Below are positions 10,603-22,074 of a stretch of DNA of 64,000 nt, one piece after another. The notes below the pieces were generated by a model. That model had not been told where the DNA came from and did no database searches. It saw only the letters and a program-made list of their open reading frames with translations. Position 1 is the stretch's first letter. Every line of letters starts with the position of its first letter. Both the position numbers and the translations under genes were made by a program. Origin of the DNA: Typhlomys cinereus (lineage: Eukaryota; Chordata; Mammalia; Rodentia; Platacanthomyidae); NCBI GenBank assembly GCA_023101885.1, contig JALPQD010000090.1, positions 1,971,569-2,035,568 on the forward strand. The letters are read 5' to 3'.

Positions 10603-10641
<39 letters not shown>
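10603..10641. repeat. (GT)n microsatellite
   Basis: About 38 bases of GT repeat immediately 3' of the class I duplication homology (which extends to about 10,600; the same flank in pseudogene 2 ends near 17,240). Confidence 0.95.
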
Positions 10642-10645
<4 letters not shown>

Positions 10646-10724
10646 GAGGATACTGTGTCCCACGAGTGACTTTGGGAATTGTTCTATATCCTGATTGCTT
10701 TGCACTGGGGTTTCCCATAGTGAT

Positions 10725-11190
10725 AGATCAGGTGTCAACTTGACAGTTGCAAGCTGTTTGGGGGTACAGTTGTGAAGAATTGATGTTTAATTGACATGGA
10801 GGACCCAGCCCATAGTGGATGGTGCTCTCCAGTGGTGGACTGGATAAGGGGAAGTGCAAAGGGGAGGGACTTCACTCTGTCGCCTGTGTGGGCTTGTGGC
10901 TGCTGCTGGCGCTGCTGTTGCTGATCGTGACTGATGTCAAAGCCTGTCCTCTTTGCACCTTGTGGCTGTTCATTGCTGCCATTAGAGTCTAGCCTCTTGG
11001 GCCTGGCCACTGCTTGCTGCTGTTGGAGCCCAACATCTTCAGCCCACTAGGTGTTCATCGAGTCATGGGAACCCTACCTCTTAAGTCCTCAAGTGTGATT
11101 GAGGTTTGAGACTTTGCAGAAATCCTTGTCTTATGAGATAGATATTCAGTTCAAGAACTGAGCAGCTTCAGGCAACTACTATTCAACTAC
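10725..11190 (+). repeat. Old copy of the GTCAACTTGACA repeat family
   Basis: Begins with the GTGTCAACTTGACAG core shared with copies at 48,270-48,700 and 63,230-63,650 (plus) and 15,425-15,845 and 62,625-63,018 (minus). Diverged and without clear ends here. Probably a non-autonomous DNA transposon; see the entry at 62,625. The stretch 11,190-11,600 shows nothing recognisable. Confidence 0.5.
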
Positions 11191-11601
11191 ACTGATTTTA
11201 TTTGTGAGTTAACTTAATAAACATATATCTATATAAATCCATCTTATTGGTTCCATTCCTGTAGAGAAACTTAATACAGAAGTGAAGATTTTCTGAGGAA
11301 ACAAGTATGTGTGTGTATGGGGGGGGAGTTTAAAGTCAGGAAGATGGGGCTTGAGATTTTCAATAGGCTGGTCCCACTTCCTATTTACTTTCTGTTTCCT
11401 GAGTATGGATGTGTTATGGAGTCCAGAAGTCCACCAGATAAGGCACAGACAATTACTTGACTGAAAAGGATTTTTACTGAAGTGAAGCCTCAGGATTTCT
11501 ACCCAAGTTCCTACCCTAAATGGAGCCTTAGGACTCCAGGACTTCATCAGAGTTTGGGACCTTATGATGGAGCTCCAAGTAAGGGCAAGGGACAGTTCTT
11601 T

Positions 11602-11924
11602 TTTTTTTTTTAATTTTTTTATTATTATTTATTCAACTGTGCGCATGTGCGTGTGTGTATGTGTGTGCGCACGCGCGTGCGTGTGTGTGTGGGTGTGTGT
11701 GTGTGTGTGTGTGTGTCTGTGTAGAACCACGGACGAATTCGCGAACCACCATGGCCGCCTCCACCTCCTTCTGCCCCGGGGATTCACAGGCTCCGCCCTA
11801 CCAGGACCAGAAGCGCAGGCCGCCCCCGCTTCCGCCTGACATCTATACGTGGGATCTGGGATCCGAACTCAGGACCTTCCTCCTGCAAGGCAGAGGTTTA
11901 ACCCCTGAGCCACCTCTACAGCCC
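11602..11924 (-). mobile_element. Young B2-like tRNA SINE with internal CA repeat (copy 1)
   Basis: Reading minus: a tRNA-derived head with A-box-like GTGGCTCAGGGGTTAA and B-box-like GAGTTCGGATCC, a unique body, an internal (CA)n tract (GT on plus, about 11,655-11,724), then AATAAA-containing A/T-rich tail. Flanked by an exact direct repeat CAAGGGACAGTTCTT (11587- and 11925-11939). Val/Cys-rich ORFs across it are artefacts of the GT repeat. Confidence 0.9.
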
Positions 11925-12265
11925 CAAGGGACAGTTCTTATAGCAAGTTGGTTCATGCTGTCCAGTGATTCAAGCTGGTAGTTTCAGATAGTGGTTGTAG
12001 CTGGAATTCGGATAGAGGTGAGAGGAGGGATGGAAACCTTGAGTGGTGGTCCTGCTGACCCAAAGCTGTAACTATGAAACCAAGTGGTCAATAGATAGTG
12101 AGAGCAGGTTTTGACTATCTTTATGTGTAAGCAGTGCTTTATGCATAAGTAGTTTACAGAAGGGAAGGAATGGTTAGTCTAAGGTCAAAATTTTTCCACA
12201 GCATATTTTTTATAGTACATTGCACACAGTTTCATCACAGCACACGAGCGGGATCTTCCTTTTTT

Positions 12266-12565
12266 TTAAAGAAATTTTATTATTATTATTATTATTTATT
12301 CAGCTATGCGCATGTGCGTATGTATGTGTGAGCACGCGTGCGTGTGTGTGTGTGTGTGTGTGTATAGAACCACGGACGAATTCAGGAACCACCATGGACG
12401 CCTCCACCACCTTCTGCCCTGGGATTCACAGGCTCTGCCCTACCAGGACCAGAAACGCAGGCCGCCCCAGCTTCCGCCTGGCGTCTATACGTGGGATCTG
12501 GGATCCGAACTCAGGACCTTCCGCCTGCAAGGTGGAGGCTTAACCCCTGAGCCACCTCTCCAGCC
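12266..12565 (-). mobile_element. Young B2-like tRNA SINE with internal CA repeat (copy 2)
   Basis: Same family and orientation as the copy at 11,602, flanked by the direct repeat CGGGATCTTCCTTTTTT (from 12249 and from 12566). Lies just upstream of class I pseudogene 2. The interval 11,940-12,249 has no recognisable feature. Confidence 0.9.
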
Positions 12566-14679
12566 CGGGATCTTCCTTTTTTAGACCACCACGGATGCAA
12601 TGTGATCTCTCAGCATCCTGGTCCTGCAGGAGGAGTGCAGAGCCTTCCTCAGGCTTCCACCTTGCTGTGGTACTTTTGCAGGACCTTGACCCTGCCCAGA
12701 CTCCAGGAGCCCAGGTTCTTAGGAGTCCGCTACGTGGACTACAGGCATTTTGCGTAATCTCTGAGGTTGGAGCTGTGGGCAACGTGGGAGGTGCAGGAGG
12801 AGCCCGAGTACTGGGAACTGGAGATGCAGAGCGTTACAACCAGAGCGAGGGCAGTGAATGACCTCAGTCCCGGATGGTGGTCGCGACCCTCCTTGTCCCC
12901 ACGGATGGTTGCAGCCCTTCAGAATTCCCTGAACCGAGGTCCCACCTGGGGCCGCTTGATCCGCGGAAACTCTCCACTGGAGGAGTCAAGAGATGGTGAT
13001 GAGGTTTCCATTTGGAGTTACATCCGGTGGGTGGGCTGGGCCGCATGGGCAGACCTGACCATGTGGGCGGGGCCAGGCTCTTGACACTTTTCAGTGAACC
13101 TCTGGCTGAGATGTGGAGCAGGACGGGTGCCTCTGCAGGTACAGTCAGTTCGCCTAAAATGGTCGGGATTACATCGCCCTGAAAGAGAACCTGCGCTCCT
13201 GGACTTTGGCAGACATGAAGACCTGATGACCCTGCGGAATTAGAAGGAGACTGGAGCAGTGGAGGGCTTACTTGGAAAGCGAGTGCGTGGGATGGCTCAG
13301 CAGACAGCTGAAGAAAGAGGAGATGCTGCTGAGAGCAGGTACAAGGGGCTGTAGGATGACTCCTCCATCTACCCTCCAGATGGGGCTCATACCTCCTGAA
13401 GAGTGAGAAAGGGGATACAGCCTGAATAAAACCTCTGTCTCTTGCATCAGGAAGCAGGAAGAGTGCCCCTGGTTTTCCTGATCCAACATCACACAGCGAC
13501 TGTGCAGAGGTCTCATCCTTCTCTAGGAGGGGGGAGTCTGTCTCAGGATGGAAGGAGAGAAGATCCCTGAGATAGTGGAAGGAGAGAAGATCCCTGAGAT
13601 AACCAACCAGTCGTTTCCTTCTGTCTGCAGCCCTCTGTGAGCTATGGCCTCCCTCAGCCTGTGTTCTCTGCCCACACCAAGAGTCTTTGGAGGTCTGACT
13701 TCAGTAATTCTGAATTTCTTATCCCTTAAACACAACAGTTACCACCAGATTTTTAGAGCTTCCTACCCTCAACTGGCTAATCTTGTTTCAGAACTTTACA
13801 AGGAATAGACTATCCCACCTGTCTGAGTCTAGTCACTGTGTGGGGTTTGCACTCTACTCCAAACCTGACTCTCCTTTCCATTCTCCAGATGGTCACAAGA
13901 ACACTAGTGGAGTCCCCAGGAAGAATACAAAATGCCTAAGTTTCCAAACTTTCTCCTCAGATCTCCCAAGGACACATGTGACCCATCACCCCATACATGA
14001 AGGGGACATTTCCTTGAGATGTTGGGTCCTGGATTTTCACCCTGTTGAAATCACCCTTACTTGGGAGCAAGATAGGAAGACCAGATCCAGGACATGGAGC
14101 TTGTGGAGACCAGGTGTGTAGACATCAGAACCTTCCAGAAGTGGGCAGCCTGAGCCCCTGAACCCTGAGATGGGGCAAGGAGGGGTGTGGGCACAGGAAA
14201 GCAGGAGGCCTTGTGGAGACCTGGGCAGAGTCAGGATTGAGACCTGGGGTCAGACCCTCGCTTTCTTTCCTGTTCTAGAGAACTCTTCCCAGGCTTTCAT
14301 TCCCACCATGGTAGTCCTTGCTGGCTGGGTTTCCTGGAAGTTGTAGTTGCTGCTTCTCTGATGTGGAGGAGGAAGAGGAGGAGGAATTAAGATAAGGAAT
14401 GGGATGGAGTGAGTTATTTTTTCCTCCCACTTGGGACCTGAAGCCCAGGTAGAAATTTTCTCTGCTTCCTTAGTGGTAAAGGATGTGGCCCACTATTGCC
14501 AAATGCACAGTTCCAAATGTTATAATCCCAAATAAACTGTAGATTTAAACTTTTATAAATTTTTAAAATGTAATTTTTGATTTATAATTTATAAATTATA
14601 AATCTCCAAAGATAAAGGATATAAATCTAAAGGATAAAAATTTGGAAACGTGTTTTAAAAATTCATTTTAAGACAATTT

Positions 14680-16800
14680 ACATTTAATTTTATTTTTTAC
14701 ATTTTTAATTTTAATTTTTTTCTAGTTTTATAAGCGTAACTGAGTGGTTTTCCCATTGCTCCCTTCTTTTCTCTTCCCTCCCTCTCCCTTTCCTCTTCCA
14801 TCCTCTGCTCCCTTCATCAATCTATCCCACTTCCTTCCACCCTCCTGTCTGTCTCCTTCTGTGGTCTCCAGGGTTCCATTTGCATTGTCTACTCTAGTAT
14901 GGACTCAGGCCTCATTGGCAGATTAAGTAGCCCTTCCTTAGGTAGACCCACTGACAGGGGCACTCCCTTTCATCTGTCTAGCCATAGTCCCTAAGGTTCC
15001 CATTGTATATAATTATTTCTCCTGAGTTCCTTGCTAGTCCATGGGGAAATGTACAGGTCTGGTGAGAATAAGTCTCACTGCAGTGAGTTCCTGGGTGCAG
15101 CATCCCTGCCTTGAGTGGAATGTCTTGGCCAGTAGTGGATCTCTCCATCTTTAAGCTCTTAGAGTCTTATCACCCCCTTTTTTGAAAGATTACCTGAGCC
15201 TTAGGATGGCACGAGATTTGGTTGGCCTGATTCTGGCTGAGTGTTTTAGGGTCACTGGTACTCTGCATTCTGGTTGGTTGCTGTTGTCTAGTTTCATTGC
15301 TCTTCCATTGCACTAGTCTGTGTCTTGTTTGGGTGTTGAGATCTTTTCTTATCTAAACATAAAATGAGAAGTGTTTAAATGGAAGTTTACTCTGGGGTGT
15401 TTGTGGTTAGTATTGAGGCATCTGTTGTAGTTCTCCTGCATGGCTGCTGATAAATGACCATTAAACATCTTAAGGGAACAAGGGATTTATTTTCTTAGTG
15501 ATATCCAGTTACAGTCCATAGTCCAGCTTGATGGGAGAGCATGCACCAAAACCAAGTCCAGGGAACTGGCCACATCATCTCATATAGCAGCTGAGAGAGA
15601 GATGATCCTTACTGGCCAGGCCAGCAAGTCTGGCCAAGTGTACACAAGGATGCCAACTTTCTTAACCAGCTGTCTGTATTTTATTCCAGGGCCTAATCCC
15701 ACCCATCATGGGCTGGGCCTTCCCCATCAGCTAGACAATTTCCTGCAGGTTTGCTCTGGGCCTAACCCAACCACTAATTCTCTACAAATGTGCCTAGAGC
15801 TCAAACCCTCAACTGTCAAGTTGACACCTGTGCCTAAATACTTATGCATCTCATCTGTCTACTGTCAGTTTTCTCCCAGTCCACTGTTGTTTAGACTGGT
15901 TTACAGTGCTGGGTGTGTGTCCCCAGTAATTGGGGTGGGAGATTAAGAGTTAGGAAGCAGGGGGTTGGTTACCTGTTAACTAACCCTACTCTCTATTGTG
16001 TCCCATTTCTGCTCTTCCCTCTCTTTTAAGACTTTTCTTACATAAAAGCCTTTTAAAACTGTTTATTCATGTCCTTTTGTTTCTGCTCCTTTGGGATCTT
16101 CTTCCACCCCTCACTTGTGTTCCTTTGTGATTGTGGGTGTTGTAAGAATTTCTGTTTTATTCCTTCCAGTAAGCTTCTGCAGTGCTCTTGGGTACTGTGT
16201 AAGCTATACAGGAAGGAGAAAACTCCCAAATAAGTTCTAGTTGGTGTTTTTTTTTTTTTGTCTATGTCCTGTGATCCATATGTGTTACATCTTCAATAAT
16301 AGGGTCTTACTATCAGTTTTTTGGAGGGCAAACAAGAGCAATGACAAAAGTCTATATTGTTGGGGGAGGGGTCTTTGAGGCCTCTCTGATTGACAACTTA
16401 CCAAGAAGTGTTGTATTCCTTCTTCTTCTGGTAGAGTTGCAATTGTTACTGGCATTTTTCATTTTTCTCTGTTTTTCTCTCTCTGTGCTCCTCTGCATAG
16501 AGACTGTCCATTCTTGTTCCTTTTTTAAAAACAATGCTTTTTGACCTGTTAATAACATAGGAACTTCCTATCTGGTTACATCCCACCATCTTAGGGTTTT
16601 TCTTTAAGTCCTTCAGTCCCTCGTATATCCCATCCCTTCATGCCTCCCCCCAGGTATTTATTCCCATTATTCCCTCCCTCAACCTACCTGCCATGGCATC
16701 TATATCTCCCTTTCCAAAGGTTACACCTTAACAGTCTCTTCCCACTTTCCCACTCATTGATCCCATTCTAATTTTCAGACTCTTATAGTAATTCTCCTTA
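14680..16800 (-). mobile_element. LINE-1 3' fragments within class I pseudogene 2
   Basis: The plus strand shows T-rich then polypyrimidine sequence (14,690-14,900), followed by 3' UTR sequence shared with other minus-strand L1 ends in this window. 16,180-16,600 matches L1-linked sequence at 46,085-46,340 and 61,250-61,480. The block is interrupted at about 15,425-15,845 by a GTCAACTTGACA-family repeat and ends in an old SINE scrap at 16,811-16,884. Confidence 0.72.
15425..15845 (-). repeat. GTCAACTTGACA-family repeat, minus orientation
   Basis: Matches the element at 62,625-63,018 from end to end: GCTGATAAATGACC near its left end and GTTGACACCTGTGCC at its right end, with the GGGCCTAATCCCACCCA block inside. 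The 114-residue ORF across it has no known relative. Confidence 0.7.
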
Positions 16801-16810
16801 CTGAAGTATT

Positions 16811-16884
16811 TGTGGGATCTGGGATTCAAACTCAGGACCTGCTTGTGAGGCAAATCTGTAACCCCTGAATCATCTCTTCAGCCT
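16811..16884 (-). mobile_element. Old tRNA SINE head fragment
   Basis: GTGGGATCTGGGATTCAAAC followed by CTCAGGACCT and a TCTCTTCAGCCT end is the antisense of the tRNA-derived head of the window's B2-like SINE, diverged and without body or tail. Confidence 0.7.
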
Positions 16885-17190
16885 GTCTCCTGTATCTTAT
16901 TGGCATAATGTGAGGATGTGAAAAGACCAACACAATTCTGAGCACCAAGTCATCTACCCATACTGACCTGTGCTCTCTCTTCCAATAGAGAAAGGCATCT
17001 CCATTCCTGAATGAGCTTGACCTTTATCGAACTAAATCTTTTTACTATTGTTAAAAATAAGAGCACGGATATGGATTTGTTTAAACATATGTATAATTCT
17101 ATACCTATATAAAATCATATGTATGTATGTGATTTATAGGCTCAATAAATAAAAGGAATATTTTTAAAATCTGAAAGAGTTAATAAATCT

Positions 17191-17840
17191 GAAGACTCCC
17201 AGGGCCGTGTGTTTGTTGTGCTGAGTTTCTTTCCAGTCAGGCAGGAGAAGATTGGGTTCGGGTGTGACTGGGCTGTGTAAGTGCTTTGTCTCCTAGGGGT
17301 TGGATGTCACTCCTGAATTAGGTAGTCCTCAGCTCCTCTGTCCTTGTCCCACAAGAGAATGCTGTCCCTGAGGGACCTGTGACTACAGAGACTCAACCAG
17401 CCTGTGTTGCGTCAGGACCAGGGACAGCAGCTCAGCCTCCCTGAGGCCCCAGCTTAGATGACCTGGATTGCCAGTTTTCACAGTGACTGTGCCTAACGGC
17501 TTTCCACTAGCAACATGGGAGGGTTTGAGTTCCACACTTGTCTCATTTGCAGGGGCCTTTTTCATCTTAGCATCATAACCTTAATTTGATTTCCTCTACC
17601 ATTACATTAAATAACATCATGTAGCACAGCACATGAAGTACATTAAATAACTTCATTAGCTATTTGTCTATTCATTTATCTTGCATGGTTCAGTGTTGTT
17701 TCTACTTTTTAATTTTTTGTTTATTAAGCTTAAAAATAAACATCGTGAGACAAGTTGAATGGCAAATATGTTTTCTTACTGTGTAGCTGACCTATTGATT
17801 CCACTGGTGAAGTTCTTCAATGAGGACAAGTTCATTTTCT
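17191..17840. other. 3' flank of class I duplication, no gene seen
   Basis: The first ~50 bases still match the flank of pseudogene 1. Beyond about 17,240 no repeat or gene is recognised, and the short frames are not supported. Confidence 0.5.
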
Positions 17841-17841
17841 C

Positions 17842-17940
17842 TCCTTCCTTCCTTCCTTCCTTCCTTCCTTCCTTCCTTCCTTCCTTCCTTCCTTCCTTCC
17901 TTCCTTCCTTCCTTTCTTCCTTCCTTCCTTCCTTCCTTCT
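17842..17940. repeat. (TTCC)n tetranucleotide repeat
   Basis: About 95 bases of CCTT units with one interruption; pure pyrimidine on plus, mirror-symmetric, so able in principle to form triplex DNA. The apparent Pro/Ser/Phe or Arg/Lys/Glu/Gly repeat proteins are artefacts. A shorter tract of the same type is at about 21,041-21,087. Confidence 0.97.
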
Positions 17941-17951
17941 CTCTCCCCCTC

Positions 17952-18149
17952 CCCTCTGCTTGTGGAGGCCCAAGGGTGATTTTGGGAATCATCCTGAATT
18001 GGTTTATCTCTTTATTGCTCTGCAGTTTCCCAGGCTGTGCCTTCCACAAGCTGCCACCATTTCCACCTGTCATTTTTATGTGGGATCTGAACTCGGATCC
18101 TCCTTTTTGCCAGGCAAAGGCTTTAAACTCTGAGCAATCTCTCCAGCGC
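17952..18149 (-). mobile_element. Older tRNA SINE, minus orientation
   Basis: Ends (plus strand) with GTGGGATCTGAACTCGGATC, GGCAAAGGCTTTAAACTCTG and TCTCTCCAGC, the antisense of a tRNA-like head. Its body (GGAGGCCCAAGGGTGATTTT) matches the copies at 28,110-28,393 and, reversed, 36,586-36,885: an older subfamily of the window's SINE. Confidence 0.8.
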
Positions 18150-18189
18150 TTTGATTTTTCTATTTTCAATTTACTTAATATTTAACCTT

Positions 18190-20330
18190 GTCAAAATGGC
18201 ATTTTTAAATGCTTAAGGACTAAAGACGAACAACAGTGAATAGCAAATCAGTTCACTAAACAGGCAAATCACTTAAGTGTTGTGATTATTAAGTAACAAA
18301 GATGTCAAACACACATAAAAATTATAGTGAGTTTCTTTCAGTTCAACAGAAGCTAGAAACAGATATGCTATGGAAATCACTGGGGGAGAAGGGCAATCAA
18401 CAGTCTCACTCAGTCATGAAAGCTGCAAGCTATGGCGGCAACCAGCCTGGTAAGAGGTGATCATTAGTACAATAGTGGCATGGATGTTTTGGGGGCAATC
18501 AATTGTTCTATAATTGGACTTAAGGCCTACTTTTCAGCAGGGACTACAGAACTAGTACTGTAATCCAGGCCAAGAATTTCAGGAAGGAAGGTCATACTTC
18601 CTGGGTGGAGGAATAAGTTACTGTGATTTAGTTATAAAGGCTTGATATTCAGCTGTGTTCTAAACATTTATCATTATGCCCATAGACTAGGAGAACTCTA
18701 AGCACTTGACCTAGAAATATTCTTCTGCAATGGAAGGTTTTTGATACAGAGATTGACAATTGACCAAAGTGCAGAGGATAAGTCACCGTGGAATGCTCAG
18801 CCCTAAACAAGATGGAATTCCAAGTTAACCCCCCACCACTCCAACCTTAGGTTCTAGGAAACATCACAGAAGACAGAGTGGTGAGAATGTGGGGCGAGGG
18901 ATGAGGCCAGGTGCTGCATGACAGGGCTGTTGCATCCATGAACTCACTGAAACTGTGTTCACTTCCGTGAGACCTGAGCAATATTTGTCCTTATGACATT
19001 TCACCAGAAACAGAGGACGACCTCAGGAGGCACCACACCTCCCTCAGTGATTAAGGAGGGCTAATGAAGCAAGAGGGGGAAGGGGCTACTTTGCCCAACG
19101 GTATGCCAACTTCTATACTGTCCTTGCTTAGGCCTAGGCACACTAAAGTAACTCTCAGAGAACTTAGTGGGCCATGCACACAGAAGGGCATGAGAGTTGG
19201 AGGAAGACTAGTAGGGAAGAAGGCTTATACTGAGAAAATTAAGGGATTAAGATTAGGTAATAAAAGGTGGTGGTGAAGATGACACAAGTCTATTATATTC
19301 ATGTAAAAATAAACCAATAGAAAGTTCCAGCTCCAATTACAGTGCTCATGACATGATGAGAACTTCTGTATTTTATGTGTCAGTCACCTGGTGGCTTCTG
19401 CTGAACAGGAGAGTTATTGGTCATCTTCTGCTCCATGTGACAATTATGCATCAAAGGAAACACGATGTGGACATTACTATAAGAAACAAATCACATGAGA
19501 AATTCTCCAAGTCCACAAATTATTTGGCAAATATCAAAGCAGATTGAAGGAGTTGGGGACATGGATCAGAGGTAGACTGCTTCTCTGGCATCCACAGTCC
19601 TTTGCTTTGGCCCTCCATGCAGCAAAACCAGGGAGAATAATGCAAAAATGAATGAAGAACATCCAGCTAAAATATTTTACCCATGAAGAACCTTAGAGCA
19701 TTGTGTTTTGTTGTCTCTGTTGGGTGTTAGTGTTCTTTCATGACCACTTGTGTAACTCCAGAAATACTTAATTGAAGCAGATGACCTTGCTTCAACATTT
19801 CTTGATGAATCTCATTAGGGAGGCTCTTAGATCTCTCACCTACATGAATCTTTCTAACACTATGAAGACAAGACGTTGTCATGATTCAGCAGAAGATGCA
19901 TTATTAAAACCAGGCTGCGGTGACAGCAGAGGATTCCTTGTACCCTGATTCCTCCTGGACACACATTGTCTTCATGATAGTCTTTCAGGAATTTTGGTTT
20001 TATCCAAAGTCCACAGTTTACTCCCTGCTCTGTGCTGAACATAGGCTTTTCTTCCTTAGACAAAGTTCTCTGTAGCATTTAATTTGTTTGGTAGAGTATC
20101 AAATTTCCAAAATGCATTTTTTACCGAAGAATAGTAAAAGCTTGAGCCAATTATGTAATATTAAGATTCACAATATAGTTTGTAAGTTGAAATTATTCCT
20201 GTTCATTGGAAAACAAGCTGGTAAGTGCAACAGAATATTCAGAGCCTTGGATATGGTAAAGATATTATCAAACAATTGTGAACAAGGAAAAGCTATTGTT
20301 TCTTGTATAGAGGTAAAATAAATACTTTTT
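18190..20330. other. Unassigned sequence, probably ancient repeat in part
   Basis: No long frame, splice-supported exon or RNA gene. 18,350-18,990 has the texture of a decayed interspersed repeat, but I cannot name the family. Nothing recognised in 19,000-20,330. Confidence 0.4.
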
Positions 20331-20339
20331 TTCTTTCTT

Positions 20340-20430
20340 TCTTTTTTTTGGTATGTGTAGTTCAGAGGTCAAAGCCAGTGTCCCACACATACTAGGTCAT
20401 ATTCAGCTCCTGAGCTGTATTTCCAGCCCA
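20340..20430 (-). mobile_element. Short tRNA-type SINE fragment
   Basis: T-rich lead followed by CCCACACATACTAGGTCA, CTCCTGAGCTGTATTTCCAG and CCCA resembles the antisense head of ID/B4-type rodent SINEs (an anticodon-side segment, then a box-A-like segment). Diverged. Confidence 0.55.
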
Positions 20431-20520
20431 CTAAGCTGAGTCTTGATGTACCTCACAGGATGGAGAGATGTGACCCCTAAAAGACAGAGAACTAAACAGT
20501 AAATATAAAACTATGAACCT

Positions 20521-20820
20521 AATAGAGTTCCCATGCTAATGGGGAGTTCAAGAAGGGGCCCCAGGCTATGCCACTGAGTCCTGAACCCTCAGCTGGGTGG
20601 AGGACTCAGAGGGAGGTTTGGTGCCCATGTAAAGGGATGGAAGGGAAGAAGCATGAGGCACCCAGAAAGAGGGAGGAAGGGAAAGGGTGAAAGGAAGGGG
20701 GGAAGGGGGAGAGTGTAATAGGGGACTATGGGGGAGGGAAGGGGGAAGGGAGAGGATAGGGTACCTATTTAGCTTTTACGATTAGAAAAAAAATAAAATG
20801 CGGGAAAAAAAGAAAAAAAA
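20521..20820 (+). mobile_element. LINE-1 3' end fragment, plus orientation
   Basis: Contains the G/A-rich polypurine tract and the end GGGTACCTATTTAGC followed by an AATAAAATG-containing A-rich tail. Flanked by a near-exact AAAACTATGAA(A/C)CTA duplication (left about 20,507, right about 20,816). Severely 5'-truncated. Confidence 0.85.
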
Positions 20821-20829
20821 CTATGAAAC

Positions 20830-21800
20830 TAACCAATGGGTCTAGTAACAGGTTTGTGGGCTCAGTATAAGATAAGAAAGGTAAAGGCAGCCTTAGAAGG
20901 GAGACATCAGTGGTTTCTAGAACTGAAGAGCTTTGGTGTCAAGCCCAGTCCCACAATTTACCAGAAGGAAATGGGAGATTTACATACTGTCCTTCCAACT
21001 TCTGCTTCCTTTTAATAACATTGGCATGGATTTACTCTTTCCCTCCCTCCCTCCCTCCTTCGTTCCTTCCTTCCTTTCTTCCTTCCTCTGAGAATTAAGG
21101 GAGAGAGTGCATGCTAGGAACTCAGAACAGTAAGTAACAAATTGTGTTAAATGTAGTCGATGTTATTATTAGTTGACATTGTGTTTTGCAGAATATACAT
21201 AGCAAGGACTAAATCATATGATGAATATAAAAGGAACTATGAAGGAACAAGAATGGAAACAATAAAAACAGATTATATATATATATGAATATTTACATAT
21301 ATGCTGTTTGGATCCCCCCATAGACAGCAAATTTCTCTCTTAGATTAACAGATTAAAAACCTCTTTAAAAAATTAAAGGATATAGTGACAAGTGAGCATG
21401 TATACCAGAAAAAACAACATCATGTCCCTAAACAAAGAAGGTGAATGCTGATATCCCTAAATGAGTGAAAACAGTTTAGTGTTATGAGTAACAGTGAAGA
21501 CTGAGATTTAAAAGACACCAGAGCAAACAGACTGCTTCCCCTATCATTCCTGGGTAAAGCCAGGGAACACGGAACAGAACAGAACAGGGTGATCTTCCTG
21601 TACTGTTAGCAAGCAATACAGTTTTTTTTTTTTTTTTTTTTCCATTTAGATGCCACCGTATTTTCCACAAAAAGAGAAAGTGAAGACTCTGTATCTGAAA
21701 GGAGAAAAGTTTGACTAAGAAAGCACGTCAGGCTATGGAAATTTGTATTGTTTGTGGTTCCCAGATTAAGGATTAGGCATCATTAGCAACAGGAGGCAAA
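20830..21800. other. Unassigned, with short simple repeats
   Basis: Contains a CCTT-type tract (about 21,041-21,087) and a short TA run near 21,275. No gene seen. Confidence 0.5.
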
Positions 21801-22029
21801 CAAAGCAACAGACCTCAGAGGGGCAGCTCCCTGCAGGCATGAAGGTGCCAATTCTTCTCAGCACCAGGGGACAAACTCTTTCAGGATTATTATGACTGGA
21901 TGCTCTCCTGTCAGTAAAAGGCCAGAAGATTTTCAAAAGCGAGGAGAAAATTTCAGAAGACAGGTTATCTAACCTACTATCTCATGAACTATTACCTGAA
22001 ATAGTTTTCTGTATTTTTTTAATAATCAA

Positions 22030-22074
22030 TAAATGCATAATAAGCCTGAAGATGCTTTCTGCCTGTTCGGCCAG
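22030..22074 (+). other. Candidate non-coding first exon (3' part), OR gene 1
   Basis: Ends in CGGCCAG followed by GTAAGAGAAAG, a strong donor aligned with those after 29,015 and 49,287. The first exon's left end is not defined. The likely acceptor is TTCTTTCAG ending at 23,939, three bases before the start ATG, giving an intron of about 1.9 kb. Confidence 0.6.

Larger units (their letters stand above)
12600..17190 (+). pseudogene. MHC class I pseudogene 2 (decayed duplicate)
   Basis: A tandem duplicate of pseudogene 1, more eroded. A scrap of exon 1 (about 12,610-12,632) is joined almost directly to exon 2 (12653-12853, 201 instead of 270 bp), so most of intron 1 is gone. Exon 2 encodes the EPRFLGVRYVD block, then frame-shifts and stops. 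Exon 3 (13077-13338) keeps a normal GGCCAG acceptor and the YIALKENLRSW block but has an early stop. Exon 4 (13961-14174) lacks about 62 bp covering the second immunoglobulin-domain cysteine, and its donor is GC. Exon 5 (14279-14391) has its donor changed from GT to AT. L1 and other repeats occupy 14,680-16,884, and the 3' UTR resumes at about 16,888 with AATAAA at 17144 and 17148. Homology to pseudogene 1 continues about 90 bp past the poly(A) signals, so this is a DNA-level duplication, not a retrocopy. Confidence 0.9.

Noticed and set aside
11564..12584. Val/Cys-rich ORFs followed by PPPP-type text, repeated at 37,085, 46,428 and 49,658
   Set aside because: They follow the GT repeat and body of the B2-like SINE. 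The same text recurs in each copy with different frames and target duplications.
14039..14121. A usable alpha3 domain in class I pseudogene 2
   Set aside because: A ~62-bp deletion removes the second domain cysteine and shifts the frame; the donors of exons 4 and 5 are altered as well.
17759..18185. Pro/Ser/Phe-rich and Lys/Glu/Gly-rich ORFs on both strands
   Set aside because: They are translations of the (TTCC)n repeat; long open frames arise because the tetramer lacks stops.
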